Made by a program: the position numbers and the translations under genes. Source: Gordonia namibiensis NBRC 108229 (GTDB lineage Bacteria > Actinomycetota > Actinomycetes > Mycobacteriales > Mycobacteriaceae). Taken from it: a stretch of 49,930 nt of DNA. Location of the stretch: NCBI RefSeq assembly GCF_000298235.1, contig NZ_BAHE01000033.1, forward strand, positions 1 to 49,930, read 5' to 3'. Positions within the stretch are counted from its first letter, which is position 1; every line of letters begins with the position of its first letter. Below the pieces are notes generated by a model, which was given only the letters and a program-made list of their open reading frames with translations, ran no database searches and had not been told where the DNA came from. Positions 8,261-16,564 of this stretch are shown here, piece by piece.

Positions 8261-9007
8261 ATGAACGCCCAAATCGGCATCGGTATGGTGTGCCCGTTCG
8301 ACATGGCTCTCGACCGGGAGTTGTGGCGTTGGATGCCGGACTCGGTCTCGTTGTATTTCACGCGGACCGGCTACATCGACGCGCCCGTCGACGTCGAACT
8401 GTGCCGGGATCTCAACAACCACGCCGAGATCGCGGCGGCCGTCAGGGCTGTCTCGTCGGTCGGGCCACGGACGTTCGGTTACGCATGTGCGTCGGGCAGT
8501 TTCGTCTACGGGATGGCGGGCGCGATCGAGATCTCCAACTGCATGCTCGCCGCCGGCGCGGAGCGGGCTGTCACGACATCGGAGGCGCTGATCCGGGCGC
8601 TCGACACGATGAACATCGGCACCCTCGCCGTCGCAACGCCGTACACCGCGGCGCTCACCGGATTGCTCTGCGACTTCCTCGCCGAATCCGGCCGGAGCGT
8701 CGTGGCCCAGGCCGGCCTCGGCCGTGATCACGAGATCTGGAAGATCCCGTACCACGTGACGGCAGACCTCATCCGTGCCGCGAACCATCCCGACGCCGAT
8801 GCGGTCTTCGTCTCCTGCACCAATCTGTGGACCTACGACATCCTCGCCGACCTCGAGGCCGAGCTCGGCAAACCGGTCCTCTCCGCCAACCAGGTGACCG
8901 CGTGGGCGACGCTCTGCGATGCCGGTGTGCTCGGCGGGGAGATCACACCCGCGGACTGGTCGACAGCTCACGCTCAGTCATTGTTCGCCCGTAGCATTGC
9001 GGCATGA
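8261..9007 (+). CDS. Asp/Glu racemase / maleate isomerase family protein (EutA-like), both cysteines present
   Basis: A 248-residue enzyme of the Asp/Glu/hydantoin racemase superfamily, closest in feel to maleate cis-trans isomerase, arylmalonate decarboxylase and EutA of ectoine clusters. Both catalytic-type cysteines are visible: Cys76 in YACASGSFVYG and Cys186 in FVSCTNLWTYD, in the expected two halves of the pseudo-symmetric fold. Operator copy 1 stands just upstream, and the following PPOX-like gene starts inside its stop codon (ATGA). There is a paralogue at 10338-11063. The substrate is unknown; isomerisation or racemisation of a C4 dicarboxylate-like intermediate is the natural guess. 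The ribosome site before the ATG is poor, so the start is less certain than the family. Confidence 0.8.
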   Translation: MNAQIGIGMVCPFDMALDRELWRWMPDSVSLYFTRTGYIDAPVDVELCRDLNNHAEIAAAVRAVSSVGPRTFGYACASGSFVYGMAGAIEISNCMLAAGAERAVTTSEALIRALDTMNIGTLAVATPYTAALTGLLCDFLAESGRSVVAQAGLGRDHEIWKIPYHVTADLIRAANHPDADAVFVSCTNLWTYDILADLEAELGKPVLSANQVTAWATLCDAGVLGGEITPADWSTAHAQSLFARSIAA

Positions 9008-9408
9008 CCTCACAGGATTCGACGAACACATTCGGCGAGGCAGGATCTGCGAAGTACGTGCAGCTCACCACTTACCGCAAGGACGGCACCCCGGTGTCCT
9101 CGCCGGTGTGGGCGGTGCTCGACGGCGACCGACTACTCGTGTGGACCGAGAGCGAGTCGTGGAAAGTGAAGCGCCTCAAGCGGAATCCGAAGGTGGTGGT
9201 CCAGGCCACCGATGCGCGCGGTAGCAAACTCTCCGGTGAACCGGTGTCCGGCACCGGGGTGGTGCTCGACGCCGAGGGCACCGCGCACGTTCGCAAGAAG
9301 CTCATCGAGAAGTACGGTCTCCTGGCCAGGGTCCTGATCTTCAGCAGCAAGTTGCGGCGGGGTGCAGGCGGAACCATCGGTCTCGCGATCACCGCGGGGG
9401 ACCAGTAG
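9004..9408 (+). CDS. PPOX-class (pyridoxamine oxidase-fold) protein, probably F420-dependent type
   Basis: A 134-residue split-barrel flavin/deazaflavin-binding protein. It begins with the pattern YVQLTTYRKDGTPVSSPVW, followed by LLVWTESESWKVKRLKRNP and KLSGEPVSGTG. This is the signature of small actinobacterial PPOX-class proteins that bind F420 or FMN. It overlaps the upstream racemase-like gene by four bases (ATGA), so both are co-translated. Its reaction is unknown; members of this group reduce varied small molecules. Whether it works in the neighbouring pathway or is only co-transcribed cannot be told from the sequence. Confidence 0.82.
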   Translation: MTSQDSTNTFGEAGSAKYVQLTTYRKDGTPVSSPVWAVLDGDRLLVWTESESWKVKRLKRNPKVVVQATDARGSKLSGEPVSGTGVVLDAEGTAHVRKKLIEKYGLLARVLIFSSKLRRGAGGTIGLAITAGDQ

Positions 9409-9461
9409 TCCTTCGGATCCCGCCGGGCCTGGCGCGCCAGTCGGAGCTGGGGCCGGCCTGG

Positions 9462-10334
9462 GTGGACTGGCTCCGCCGGTTGCCCGCCGTTGCGGAAGCC
9501 CTTCTCGCCGACTGGGAACTCCGCCGCGACGGGGAAGAACTGTGGCACGGGTTCGAGTCACTGGTGATCCCGGTGATCGGTCGTGACGGCCGGCATGCGG
9601 TCCTGAAGGTCGCCTTCGACGGCGACGACGAGGGCGCCCAGGAAGCACTCGGCCTGCAGCACTGGGCCGGTCGTGGTGCGGTGCGGATGCTGCGCGCCGA
9701 CCCACGGCGACGCGCCCTGCTCCTGGAGCGGCTGGACCGGACCGACCTCACCTCTGTCGACGACGACGAGGCGTGTCGGGTCGTCGCCGGCCTGTACGGC
9801 ATCCTGCACATACCTGCTCCCGGACGGATGACGCCCCTCACCCGACACCTCGAGCGGTGGCTCGAGGGGCTCGAGACCATGCCCCGGGATGCACCGGTCC
9901 CGAGAAGGTTTGTGGAACAGGCTCTCTCGCTCGGTCGGGACTTCCTGTCCGACGCGGCGACGGTCGGCGTCGTCGTCCACGGCGACCTCCACCACGAGAA
10001 CGTGCTGGCGGCGCCGTCCGGCGGGCAGCGGTGGCTGGCGATCGATCCGAAACCGATGTCGGGGGACCCACACTACGAACCCGCGCCGATGCTGTGGAAG
10101 CTGCTCGATCGCCGACGCGGGGACCCGCGGTGGGTGATCCGATCGCGCTTCTACACGATCGTCGACGCCGCAGGCCTCGACCCGGACCGTGCGCGCGACT
10201 GGGTCACCGTCCGCATGATCCTCAACGCGCACTGGGCGATCGACGATGCGGAGAAGGCGTCGCGGAATCTCACCGCCGACGATCGCGAGTGGATCACCAC
10301 CTGCATAACGGTGGCCAAGGCGGTCATCGACTGA
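9462..10334 (+). CDS. Aminoglycoside/hydroxyurea phosphotransferase family kinase
   Basis: A 290-residue small-molecule kinase of the APH(6)/hydroxyurea group. It shows the catalytic loop VVHGDLHHENVL with Asp and Asn, the metal-binding IDPKPMSGDPHYEPAPMLWK, and the nucleotide-binding HAVLKVAFDGDDEG. This family includes streptomycin 6-kinases, but many members occur outside producers with no known resistance role. The GTG at 9462 is the first usual start, yet family-like sequence (PPGLARQSELGPAW) continues upstream in frame from about 9420, so the true start may be earlier and use an unusual codon. It follows the PPOX gene by 53 bases and converges on the next gene, leaving 3 bases between them. 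Confidence 0.8.
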   Translation: MDWLRRLPAVAEALLADWELRRDGEELWHGFESLVIPVIGRDGRHAVLKVAFDGDDEGAQEALGLQHWAGRGAVRMLRADPRRRALLLERLDRTDLTSVDDDEACRVVAGLYGILHIPAPGRMTPLTRHLERWLEGLETMPRDAPVPRRFVEQALSLGRDFLSDAATVGVVVHGDLHHENVLAAPSGGQRWLAIDPKPMSGDPHYEPAPMLWKLLDRRRGDPRWVIRSRFYTIVDAAGLDPDRARDWVTVRMILNAHWAIDDAEKASRNLTADDREWITTCITVAKAVID

Positions 10335-10337
10335 CCG

Positions 10338-11063
10338 TCAACGGGCGAACAGAGTCCCCAATTCCGGTATGACCGCGGAGATCCCGGCGAGACGCAGGCC
10401 CTGCCACGCGGTGACCTGATTGGCGGTCAGCACGGGCTTGGCGAACTTTTCTTCGAGTCCGGTGATCCACATCGCGGTGTGCAGGGCGGTGTCGGGGATC
10501 AGGATCGCCTCTGCGTCGGGATGGTCGGCGGCCGCGATCATGTCGAAAAGGCTGTCGCCGTCGAGGATTCCGGCCTCGGAAGCGGTTTCGATGTCGTTGG
10601 CACGTAGCGAGACCGCCTCGATGCCGCCGTCGTCGAGGAATCCGATGAACCGTGAGGCCAGGGGAGCGGGGTAGGTCGCGGCGATCGCGACCCGGGACAG
10701 GCCGAGATGGTGACATGCCTCGACGAAGGCCAGTGAGGTCGACGACGCGGGACGGTCGGCGAGCACGGCGATATCGGCGACCTGGCGGCGGGCGCCGTCG
10801 AGGCCGTAGACGAAACTCCCTGAGGTACAGGCCCACATCACCGACGCCGGCTCGTCGACCTGAGCGCGTCGGAGGCCCTCGGCGAGACGCTCCTGCTCGC
10901 CGACCGCGGCCATGGCATCGACGGTGTGGTCGTCGGACTCGATCTCGGTGATGGTCACCGGCAGTCGGACCGCTGCGCCGGAGGCCACAAGTGCGGACTC
11001 GATGAGTGTGTAGTCGTCTTCGGCAGCATGACCGGGATAGAGCATCGCGACGGTGGTTGTCAC
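10338..11063 (-). CDS. Asp/Glu racemase / maleate isomerase family paralogue with one catalytic Cys replaced
   Basis: A 241-residue paralogue of the gene at 8261, sharing the blocks ACTSGSFVYG and KPVLTANQVTAW. The first cysteine is kept (Cys79). The position matching the second one (FVSCTNLW in the paralogue) reads LIPDTALH here, giving Asp191 in place of Cys, so the two-cysteine racemase mechanism is not possible; a one-cysteine decarboxylase or lyase type reaction could be. I chose the GTG at 11063 because GGAGG stands 7 bases before it; the longer frame to 11138 would cover the operator. It is divergent from the amidase gene and shares the 20-base palindrome at 11079-11098. Confidence 0.8.
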   Translation of the reverse strand: MTTTVAMLYPGHAAEDDYTLIESALVASGAAVRLPVTITEIESDDHTVDAMAAVGEQERLAEGLRRAQVDEPASVMWACTSGSFVYGLDGARRQVADIAVLADRPASSTSLAFVEACHHLGLSRVAIAATYPAPLASRFIGFLDDGGIEAVSLRANDIETASEAGILDGDSLFDMIAAADHPDAEAILIPDTALHTAMWITGLEEKFAKPVLTANQVTAWQGLRLAGISAVIPELGTLFAR

Positions 11064-11078
11064 TCGCACACCTCCAAG

Positions 11079-11098
11079 GTAGATTGTCAACAATCTAC
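11079..11098. promoter_or_regulatory. Palindromic operator, copy 2 (20-base perfect palindrome)
   Basis: GTAGATTGTCAACAATCTAC, a perfect inverted repeat with the core ATTGT-CA-ACAAT, in the 59-base gap between the divergent racemase-like gene and the amidase operon. It is the longest and most symmetrical of the three copies and could control both directions at once. The amidase operon encodes the GntR/FCD regulator, so this would also give autoregulation. Confidence 0.78.
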
Positions 11099-11122
11099 CA
11101 ACTTCGACAGACGAGGGGGCGT

Positions 11123-12529
11123 ATGTCGGGAACGGCACGCTGGCTCAGCGCGATCGAACTGGCCGACGGTTACCGGACCGGCGAGCTGACGCCGGAGGCG
11201 GTGGCCCTCGAATTGCTCGACGCCGTCGACCAGGTCGACCCGTCCGTCAACGCATTCTGCCTCGTCGACCGGGACTCGACACTCGCCGCCGCGCGGGACT
11301 CCACCGAGCGTTTCCGGGCCGGCACGCCACTGGGCCCGCTCGACGGGGTGCCGGTCAGTATCAAGGACCTGCTGCTCACCCGTGGCTGGCCGACGCTGCG
11401 CGGCTCGCTGATGATCGAGCCGGATCAGATGGTCTGGGACACCGACGCCCCCGCGGTCGCGCGACTCCGCGAGGCCGGCGCGGTCATGCTGGGCAAGGTC
11501 ACCACGCCGGAGTTCGGATGGAAAGGTGTCACCGACAGTCCGCGCACCGGAATCACCCGGAACCCCTGGAACACGCTGCGGACATCCGGCGGATCGAGCG
11601 GCGGTTCTGCCGCGGCCCTGGCGGCCGGACTCGGCCCGCTGTCGGTGGGAACCGACGGAGGCGGATCGATACGCATACCGGCCGCGTACTGCGGCGTGGT
11701 CGGATTCAAGGCCACGCTGGGCCGGGTTCCGATGTACCCGCCGAGTCCGTTTGCCCCGGTCGCGCACGTCGGGCCGATGACCAGGACCGTCGGCGACTGC
11801 GCGCTGCTGCTCGACGTCCTCAGTGGGCACGATCCGCGGGACTGGTCCGCGCTGCCGACCCCGACCGAGAGCACAGCGGCCGCCATCGCCGATGTCCGGG
11901 ACCTCTCCGATCTGCGGATCGGGTACAGCTCCGATCTCGGCTTCGGCTCGAACGATCCTGGAGTGCAGGCCAATACGGATCGCGTCGTGTCGGTGCTCGA
12001 ACAGCTCGGAGCCACGGTGGAGAAGGTGGACCTCGGCTGGGACGACCCGGCGTGGGCGTACCACACCATCTGGTTCGCCGGGGCCGACGTGGTGGTGCGA
12101 GGGCTCGGACCGGGCGTAGAGGAGAAGGTCGATCCGCTGCTTCTCCAGGCGCTAGAACGCCACCGGGACTTCACCGCAGGCGATTTCGTGAGCGCGAATG
12201 CGCTGCGTATGGAGATGGGCACCACGATGGGTCTCTTCCACGAGGAGTTCGACCTGCTCGTCACACCCTCGATGCCCACGGTTGCCTTCGAGGCCGGACG
12301 CACCGTTCCGGAAGAGTCGGCGTCACCGGACTGGACGTCATGGACGCCCTACAGCTATCCGTTCAATCTCACGGGGCAACCGGCGATCACGGTACCCAGT
12401 GGATTCGTCGACGGTTTGCCGACCGGTGCGCAGTTCGTCGCTGCGCGACACCAGGATACGACCGTGCTACGGGTCGCGGCGGCCTACGAGGCGGCCGCCG
12501 GCTTCACGATGTTGGGAGATCGTCCGTGA
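11123..12529 (+). CDS. Amidase (amidase-signature family)
   Basis: A 468-residue amide hydrolase with the complete Ser-cisSer-Lys triad: Lys81 in VPVSIKDLLL, Ser158 in TSGGSSGGSAAAL and nucleophile Ser182 in GTDGGGSIRIPA. The family covers GatA, AtzF and many catabolic amidases, so the sequence does not name the substrate. The ATG at 11123 follows GAGGGGG by 3 bases; the open frame extends to 11006 but would run through the operator. It heads a plus-strand operon with DUF3830, GntR and MFS genes, and its stop overlaps the next start (GTGA). The context suggests it opens an amide or acylated intermediate in the island's pathway. Confidence 0.9.
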   Translation: MSGTARWLSAIELADGYRTGELTPEAVALELLDAVDQVDPSVNAFCLVDRDSTLAAARDSTERFRAGTPLGPLDGVPVSIKDLLLTRGWPTLRGSLMIEPDQMVWDTDAPAVARLREAGAVMLGKVTTPEFGWKGVTDSPRTGITRNPWNTLRTSGGSSGGSAAALAAGLGPLSVGTDGGGSIRIPAAYCGVVGFKATLGRVPMYPPSPFAPVAHVGPMTRTVGDCALLLDVLSGHDPRDWSALPTPTESTAAAIADVRDLSDLRIGYSSDLGFGSNDPGVQANTDRVVSVLEQLGATVEKVDLGWDDPAWAYHTIWFAGADVVVRGLGPGVEEKVDPLLLQALERHRDFTAGDFVSANALRMEMGTTMGLFHEEFDLLVTPSMPTVAFEAGRTVPEESASPDWTSWTPYSYPFNLTGQPAITVPSGFVDGLPTGAQFVAARHQDTTVLRVAAAYEAAAGFTMLGDRP

Positions 12530-13038
12530 CCGAGCCAGCTGAACGATTCATCACCGTGACACTCGAGAAACGAGGCGTGACGGCGGTGGCGAGGATGCTC
12601 GACGCCGAGGCGCCGCGGACGGCCGCGGCGGTCTGGGACGCGCTGCCACTCGGCGGCCAGGTGTTCCACGGCAAGTTCGCGCGCAACGAGATCTACACGC
12701 TGCTACCGGCATTCGCGCCGATGGAACCAGGTGCCGAGAACACTACCATCACCCCGATCCCGGGCGATTTGTGTTACTTCACCTTCGACGGTGTTTTGGA
12801 CAACCCCGCATATGGGTACGATCCCACATCCGCGCCGGCCGAACATCGGCTGCTGATCGACCTCGCAGTCTTCTACGGAAGAAACAACCTGCTGGTCAAC
12901 GGCGATGTCGGCTGGGTACCGGGGAACGTGTTCGCCACCATCACGGAGGGCCTGGAAGACTTTGCGGCGGCTTGCAACGACGTCTGGATGGGCGGCGCGC
13001 GGGGTGAAACGCTCACCTATGCGCGCTTGGAGCGGTAA
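12526..13038 (+). CDS. DUF3830 family protein (cyclophilin-like fold)
   Basis: A 170-residue protein of a family without known function. Visible features are a beta-rich start (FITVTLEKRGVTAVARML), the segment LPLGGQVFHGKFARNEIY and the later FYGRNNLLVNGDVGWVPGN. Family structures are described as cyclophilin-like, but I see no catalytic evidence. Members tend to sit beside amidases and Asp/Glu racemase-like genes, as here. Translation is coupled to the amidase through a GTGA overlap, which implies a close functional tie, for example as an accessory subunit or an isomerase acting on the same substrate. Confidence 0.8.
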   Translation: MTEPAERFITVTLEKRGVTAVARMLDAEAPRTAAAVWDALPLGGQVFHGKFARNEIYTLLPAFAPMEPGAENTTITPIPGDLCYFTFDGVLDNPAYGYDPTSAPAEHRLLIDLAVFYGRNNLLVNGDVGWVPGNVFATITEGLEDFAAACNDVWMGGARGETLTYARLER

Positions 13039-13048
13039 GAAAGAAGGA

Positions 13049-13837
13049 ATGACGGTGGCGATCACAGTGGATGGGGACGACCCGGGCGTGGACGGCCCGG
13101 GAGGTCGACGTACCACTTCTCACCAGGGGAAACGTGGAGGTTCGACGCGCCGCCGCGTGCTTACGCCACTGGTGCAGGAGTCGACACCGGCGATCATCGC
13201 GCGTAAGTTGCACAATGCCATTGCGAACGGAGACTTCCCACCCGGGTCGCAGCTGACGGAGTCAGGTCTCGCTGCAGACCTGGGCGTCAGCCGCGGTCCG
13301 TTACGTGAGGCGATGCAACGTCTCACCGCGGAGGGGCTGCTCGTCAGTCATCGCAACCGGGGCCTGTTCGTCGTCTCGATGGAGAGAGACGACATCCGCG
13401 ACATGTACGTCGCGCGCACGGCGGTGGAACGCGCTGCCGTACAACAGGTCATCGCGCACCGCGAGCCAGAGGCGGTGGCCGCGCTGGACGAGGCCGTGGA
13501 CGCAATGCGCGCGTTCGTCGACGAGCCGAACGGGGCCGGGATGGCCGAGGCGGACATGGGATTCCACCAGACGCTGGTGGAACTCGCGGAAAGCCAGCGC
13601 CTTTCGCGTCTGCACGAGACGATCCTCGTGGAGACACGAATGTGCTTGCGAGCCATGCGAGGAACATATTCATCGGGAAAGGAACGAATCGACGAACACC
13701 AGGCGTTGGTGGACGCCATAGCTGCGGGGGATTCTGCCAAGGCAGATGCGCTGATGATCGAGCACATGGCCGACGGGCTGCGTCGATTGATCGGTGACGG
13801 CGACGACGCCGGCGATCTCACCGCGTCCGGAAGCTGA
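13049..13837 (+). CDS. GntR-family regulator with FCD ligand domain
   Basis: Likely transcription regulator of the surrounding island. Of about 262 residues, 1-40 are a basic, disordered tail, 45-110 a winged helix-turn-helix (AIIARKLHNAIANGDFPPGS, then ESGLAADLGVSRGPLREAMQ), and 115-245 an all-helical FCD domain with the metal-site pattern Asp169 or a neighbour, His173, His217 and His239. FCD regulators bind TTGT-NN-ACAA-like palindromes and are usually released by a carboxylate ligand. Three such palindromes (8224, 11079, 25100) lie before the island's transcription units. AAGGA is very close to the ATG at 13049, so the GTG at 13055 may be the real start. Confidence 0.88.
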   Translation: MTVAITVDGDDPGVDGPGGRRTTSHQGKRGGSTRRRVLTPLVQESTPAIIARKLHNAIANGDFPPGSQLTESGLAADLGVSRGPLREAMQRLTAEGLLVSHRNRGLFVVSMERDDIRDMYVARTAVERAAVQQVIAHREPEAVAALDEAVDAMRAFVDEPNGAGMAEADMGFHQTLVELAESQRLSRLHETILVETRMCLRAMRGTYSSGKERIDEHQALVDAIAAGDSAKADALMIEHMADGLRRLIGDGDDAGDLTASGS

Positions 13838-13961
13838 TCGCTTGCGATCCGGATGTCCATGGATGGTCGAGCAGCCTGCCGTCCGTGCACAGGGGTCCAC
13901 CAACGGGGAATGACCTAGCGCGGGGCGGGTTACGGCCCCCGATGACATTCAGGAAGCGTAG

Positions 13962-15356
13962 ATGAGCGACACGACACCAGCGGACACTTATGAGCAGCTC
14001 GCCCCGGACCCGGAGTCACCCGAGGGACGGAAACTACTCCACAAGGCCATCGGTGCCTCGGCCATCGGAAACGCCACCGAGTGGTACGACTACGGCGTCT
14101 ACGCCGCCGCCTCGGTCTACCTGACCCAGGCTTTCTTCCCCGGTGATTTCGGAACCATCGGCACCATGCTGGGTTTCGCGATCTCCTTCGTGCTCCGTCC
14201 GCTCGGCGGGATGATCTGGGGACCCATCGGCGACCGCATCGGTCGCAAATCGGTTCTCGCCATGACGATTCTGTTGATCTCGGGTGCCACCGCGCTCATC
14301 GGCATGTTGCCCACCCACGCGTCGATCGGTGTATGGGCGCCCATCCTGCTGATCCTCCTCCGCGTCATCCAGGGTTTCTCGACCGGTGGCGAATACGGCG
14401 GTGCGGCAACGTTCATGGCCGAGTATGCGCCGGACAACAAGCGCGGCAAGTACGGTTCCTTCCTCGAGTTCGGCACCCTCGCCGGTTTCTGCAGCGGTAC
14501 GGCATTCGTCCTGCTCCTGCAGCTTGGGCTTTCCGATTCGCAGATGGACCAGTGGGGATGGCGCATCCCGTTCCTGTTCGCGCTGCCGATGGGCCTGATC
14601 GGTCTGTATCTGCGCTCGCAGATGGACGACACCCCGGTCTTCCAGGAGCTCGAGCAGGAAGACGAGATCAAGGGTTCGGCATGGACCCGGTTCAAGGATC
14701 TGCTCGTCAACTACCGGCGACCGATCATCACGATGTTCGGCATGGTCATCGCGCTCAACGTCGCCAACTACACACTGTTGGCATACCAGCCGACCTACCT
14801 GCAGAACACCATCAACCTGACCGAGACGTCGGCGAGTGTCGTCAACCTGATCGGGCAGCTCGTGATGATGTTGCTCATCCCGTTCTTCGGGTGGTGGTCG
14901 GATTCGACTGGGCGTAAACCGATGTGGTGGGGATCGCTGGTCGGCCTGTTCGTCCTTGCGCTACCGCTGTACTGGCTGATGGGCCAGGGATTCGTCTGGG
15001 CGATCGTGGCTTTCGTGATCCTCGGCGCGCTCTACATTCCGCAGCTCGCCACCATCTCGGCGACCTTCCCGGCCATGTTCCCGACCCAGGTTCGGTACGC
15101 GGGCTTCGCGATCTCCTACAACGTCGCGACCGCTGCCTTCGGTGGTACGGCGCCATTGGTCAACGATGCCGTCGTGGAGAGCACCGATTGGAACCTCTTC
15201 CCGGCCGTGTACATGATGGGCGCCTGCGCCATCGGCATGGTCGCGCTGTTGTTCCTGAAGGAGACCGCGGGCTGCTCGATCCGCGGCACCGAGATCCCCA
15301 GCAAGGAGAACGACTTCCGGGAGCTGCAGAAGAAGCTGGCCGAGTCGGAGGCCTAG
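13962..15356 (+). CDS. MFS transporter, MHS family (ProP-like)
   Basis: A 464-residue proton symporter with 12 predicted membrane helices. MHS signatures are NATEWYDYGVYAAASVYLTQ near the N-terminus, DRIGRKSVLAMTI in loop 2-3, and RVIQGFSTGGEYGGAATFMA. The tail ETAGCSIRGTEIP recalls actinobacterial ProP proteins, which take up proline, betaine or ectoine. It follows the GntR gene by 124 bases and probably supplies the substrate for the island. Its stop codon overlaps the stop of the convergent M20 gene by four bases. Substrate assignment is an inference from family and context. Confidence 0.87.
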   Translation: MSDTTPADTYEQLAPDPESPEGRKLLHKAIGASAIGNATEWYDYGVYAAASVYLTQAFFPGDFGTIGTMLGFAISFVLRPLGGMIWGPIGDRIGRKSVLAMTILLISGATALIGMLPTHASIGVWAPILLILLRVIQGFSTGGEYGGAATFMAEYAPDNKRGKYGSFLEFGTLAGFCSGTAFVLLLQLGLSDSQMDQWGWRIPFLFALPMGLIGLYLRSQMDDTPVFQELEQEDEIKGSAWTRFKDLLVNYRRPIITMFGMVIALNVANYTLLAYQPTYLQNTINLTETSASVVNLIGQLVMMLLIPFFGWWSDSTGRKPMWWGSLVGLFVLALPLYWLMGQGFVWAIVAFVILGALYIPQLATISATFPAMFPTQVRYAGFAISYNVATAAFGGTAPLVNDAVVESTDWNLFPAVYMMGACAIGMVALLFLKETAGCSIRGTEIPSKENDFRELQKKLAESEA

Positions 15357-16564
15357 CCGAGCAACCTCAGCCCGGCGAGCGTGTACGCCTTTGCCGCAGT
15401 GACGAGATCTGCGACGGCGACCGACTCGTCGGGCTGATGTGCGTCGGTGTTGATGTTGCCGGGGCCCAGGACGATCGACGGGATACCGAGATCGCGGCTG
15501 ACGAAACCGCCGTCGCACGCAGCGCTCCATCCGCCCACCGAGGTCGCGGTGCCGGCGTCGGTGACCGAGCCGACCGCAGCGGTGACGAGCGGGTGATCCG
15601 CCGCGGTCGCGAAACCGGGCATCTCCATGGTGACGCGGACGTCGACAGAGATACCGTCGCTGTCGATCTTCTTGTCGCGAATGGCTTTCCGAAGATCCTC
15701 GGCGATGGCATGCGGGTCCTCGAAGGGCATCAGGCGACGGTCGATGCCGAGCGAGCAGGTCGGTGCGACAACCGAGATGCCCTGTCCGCCCTGAATGGTG
15801 CCGACGTTCCAGGTGCCGCAGCCGAGCAGGTCGTCGAGCGTCTCGTGAAGGTGTTCGTGGTCGGCGCGGATGATCTCGACGATCGCCGCGGCGGCATTGA
15901 TGGCACTGCGTCCGTCGGCGGGACGGCCGGAATGTGCGGCGCGACCGGTCACGTCGATCTCGATGTACGACGCACCCCGGCAGCCGCGGACGATCTGCAT
16001 GTCGGTGGGTTCGGCGACGATGCAGCCGAGGAAGTCGTGATCGGCGGGACGGCCGACGAAGTCGCGCACGCCGATGCCGTGCTCCTCCTCGTCGACCGTG
16101 CACACCAGGCGCACCGGGCCGGAGAGTTCGACCCCGTGGTCGCGTGCGCGCGACAACACGCTCATGGCCGCCACGACGGACGCGATCCCGCCCTTCATGT
16201 CGGTGGTACCGCGCCCGTAGAGCCGGCCGTCGCGGTTCCGCACGATGTACGGGTCGGCGGTCCAGTTCGGGCCCGCGGGGACCACGTCGGAGTGGCCCAG
16301 GAACATCAGGCCAGGGCCGTCGCCGCCGGGGAGGGTGGCGATCAGGTTCGGCCGCCCGGCGGCCACCTCGTGGGTGTCGACGTCGAACCCGAGCGCGCGG
16401 CACGCCTTCTCCAAGACCTCGACGGCGGCGCCCTCGGTACCACCGGGATTCTCGCTCGGGGCCTCCACCAGCGCCGTCGTGAGCGCGGTGATCGCGGCCT
16501 CGTCGATCAGATCGACAATCGACCGCTCGGTCGGACTCAGCTCAGGATTGTGTTCACCGCTCAC
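15353..16564 (-). CDS. M20 family zinc deacylase/peptidase (ArgE/DapE-like)
   Basis: A 403-residue amidohydrolase that removes acyl groups from amino acid derivatives or cleaves small peptides. Metal and catalytic residues are present: His91 and Asp93 (LGHSDVVP), Asp122 (GRGTTDMKGG), Glu159/Glu160 (TVDEEEHG), Glu185 (AEPTD) and a late His in DAHQPDE; the lid domain has AAHSGRPADGRSAINA. The GTG at 16564 overlaps the stop of the upstream aminotransferase (GTGA). It is the last gene of the six-gene operon. In an ectoine-type pathway it could deacetylate N-acetyl-2,4-diaminobutyrate, a step done elsewhere by the unrelated DoeB; this role is a hypothesis. Confidence 0.88.
   Translation of the reverse strand: MSGEHNPELSPTERSIVDLIDEAAITALTTALVEAPSENPGGTEGAAVEVLEKACRALGFDVDTHEVAAGRPNLIATLPGGDGPGLMFLGHSDVVPAGPNWTADPYIVRNRDGRLYGRGTTDMKGGIASVVAAMSVLSRARDHGVELSGPVRLVCTVDEEEHGIGVRDFVGRPADHDFLGCIVAEPTDMQIVRGCRGASYIEIDVTGRAAHSGRPADGRSAINAAAAIVEIIRADHEHLHETLDDLLGCGTWNVGTIQGGQGISVVAPTCSLGIDRRLMPFEDPHAIAEDLRKAIRDKKIDSDGISVDVRVTMEMPGFATAADHPLVTAAVGSVTDAGTATSVGGWSAACDGGFVSRDLGIPSIVLGPGNINTDAHQPDESVAVADLVTAAKAYTLAGLRLLG

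Noticed and set aside
11006..11122. Earlier in-frame start for the amidase
   Set aside because: It would run through the 20-base palindrome and the divergent gene's ribosome site, while ATG 11123 has its own GAGGGGG sequence.
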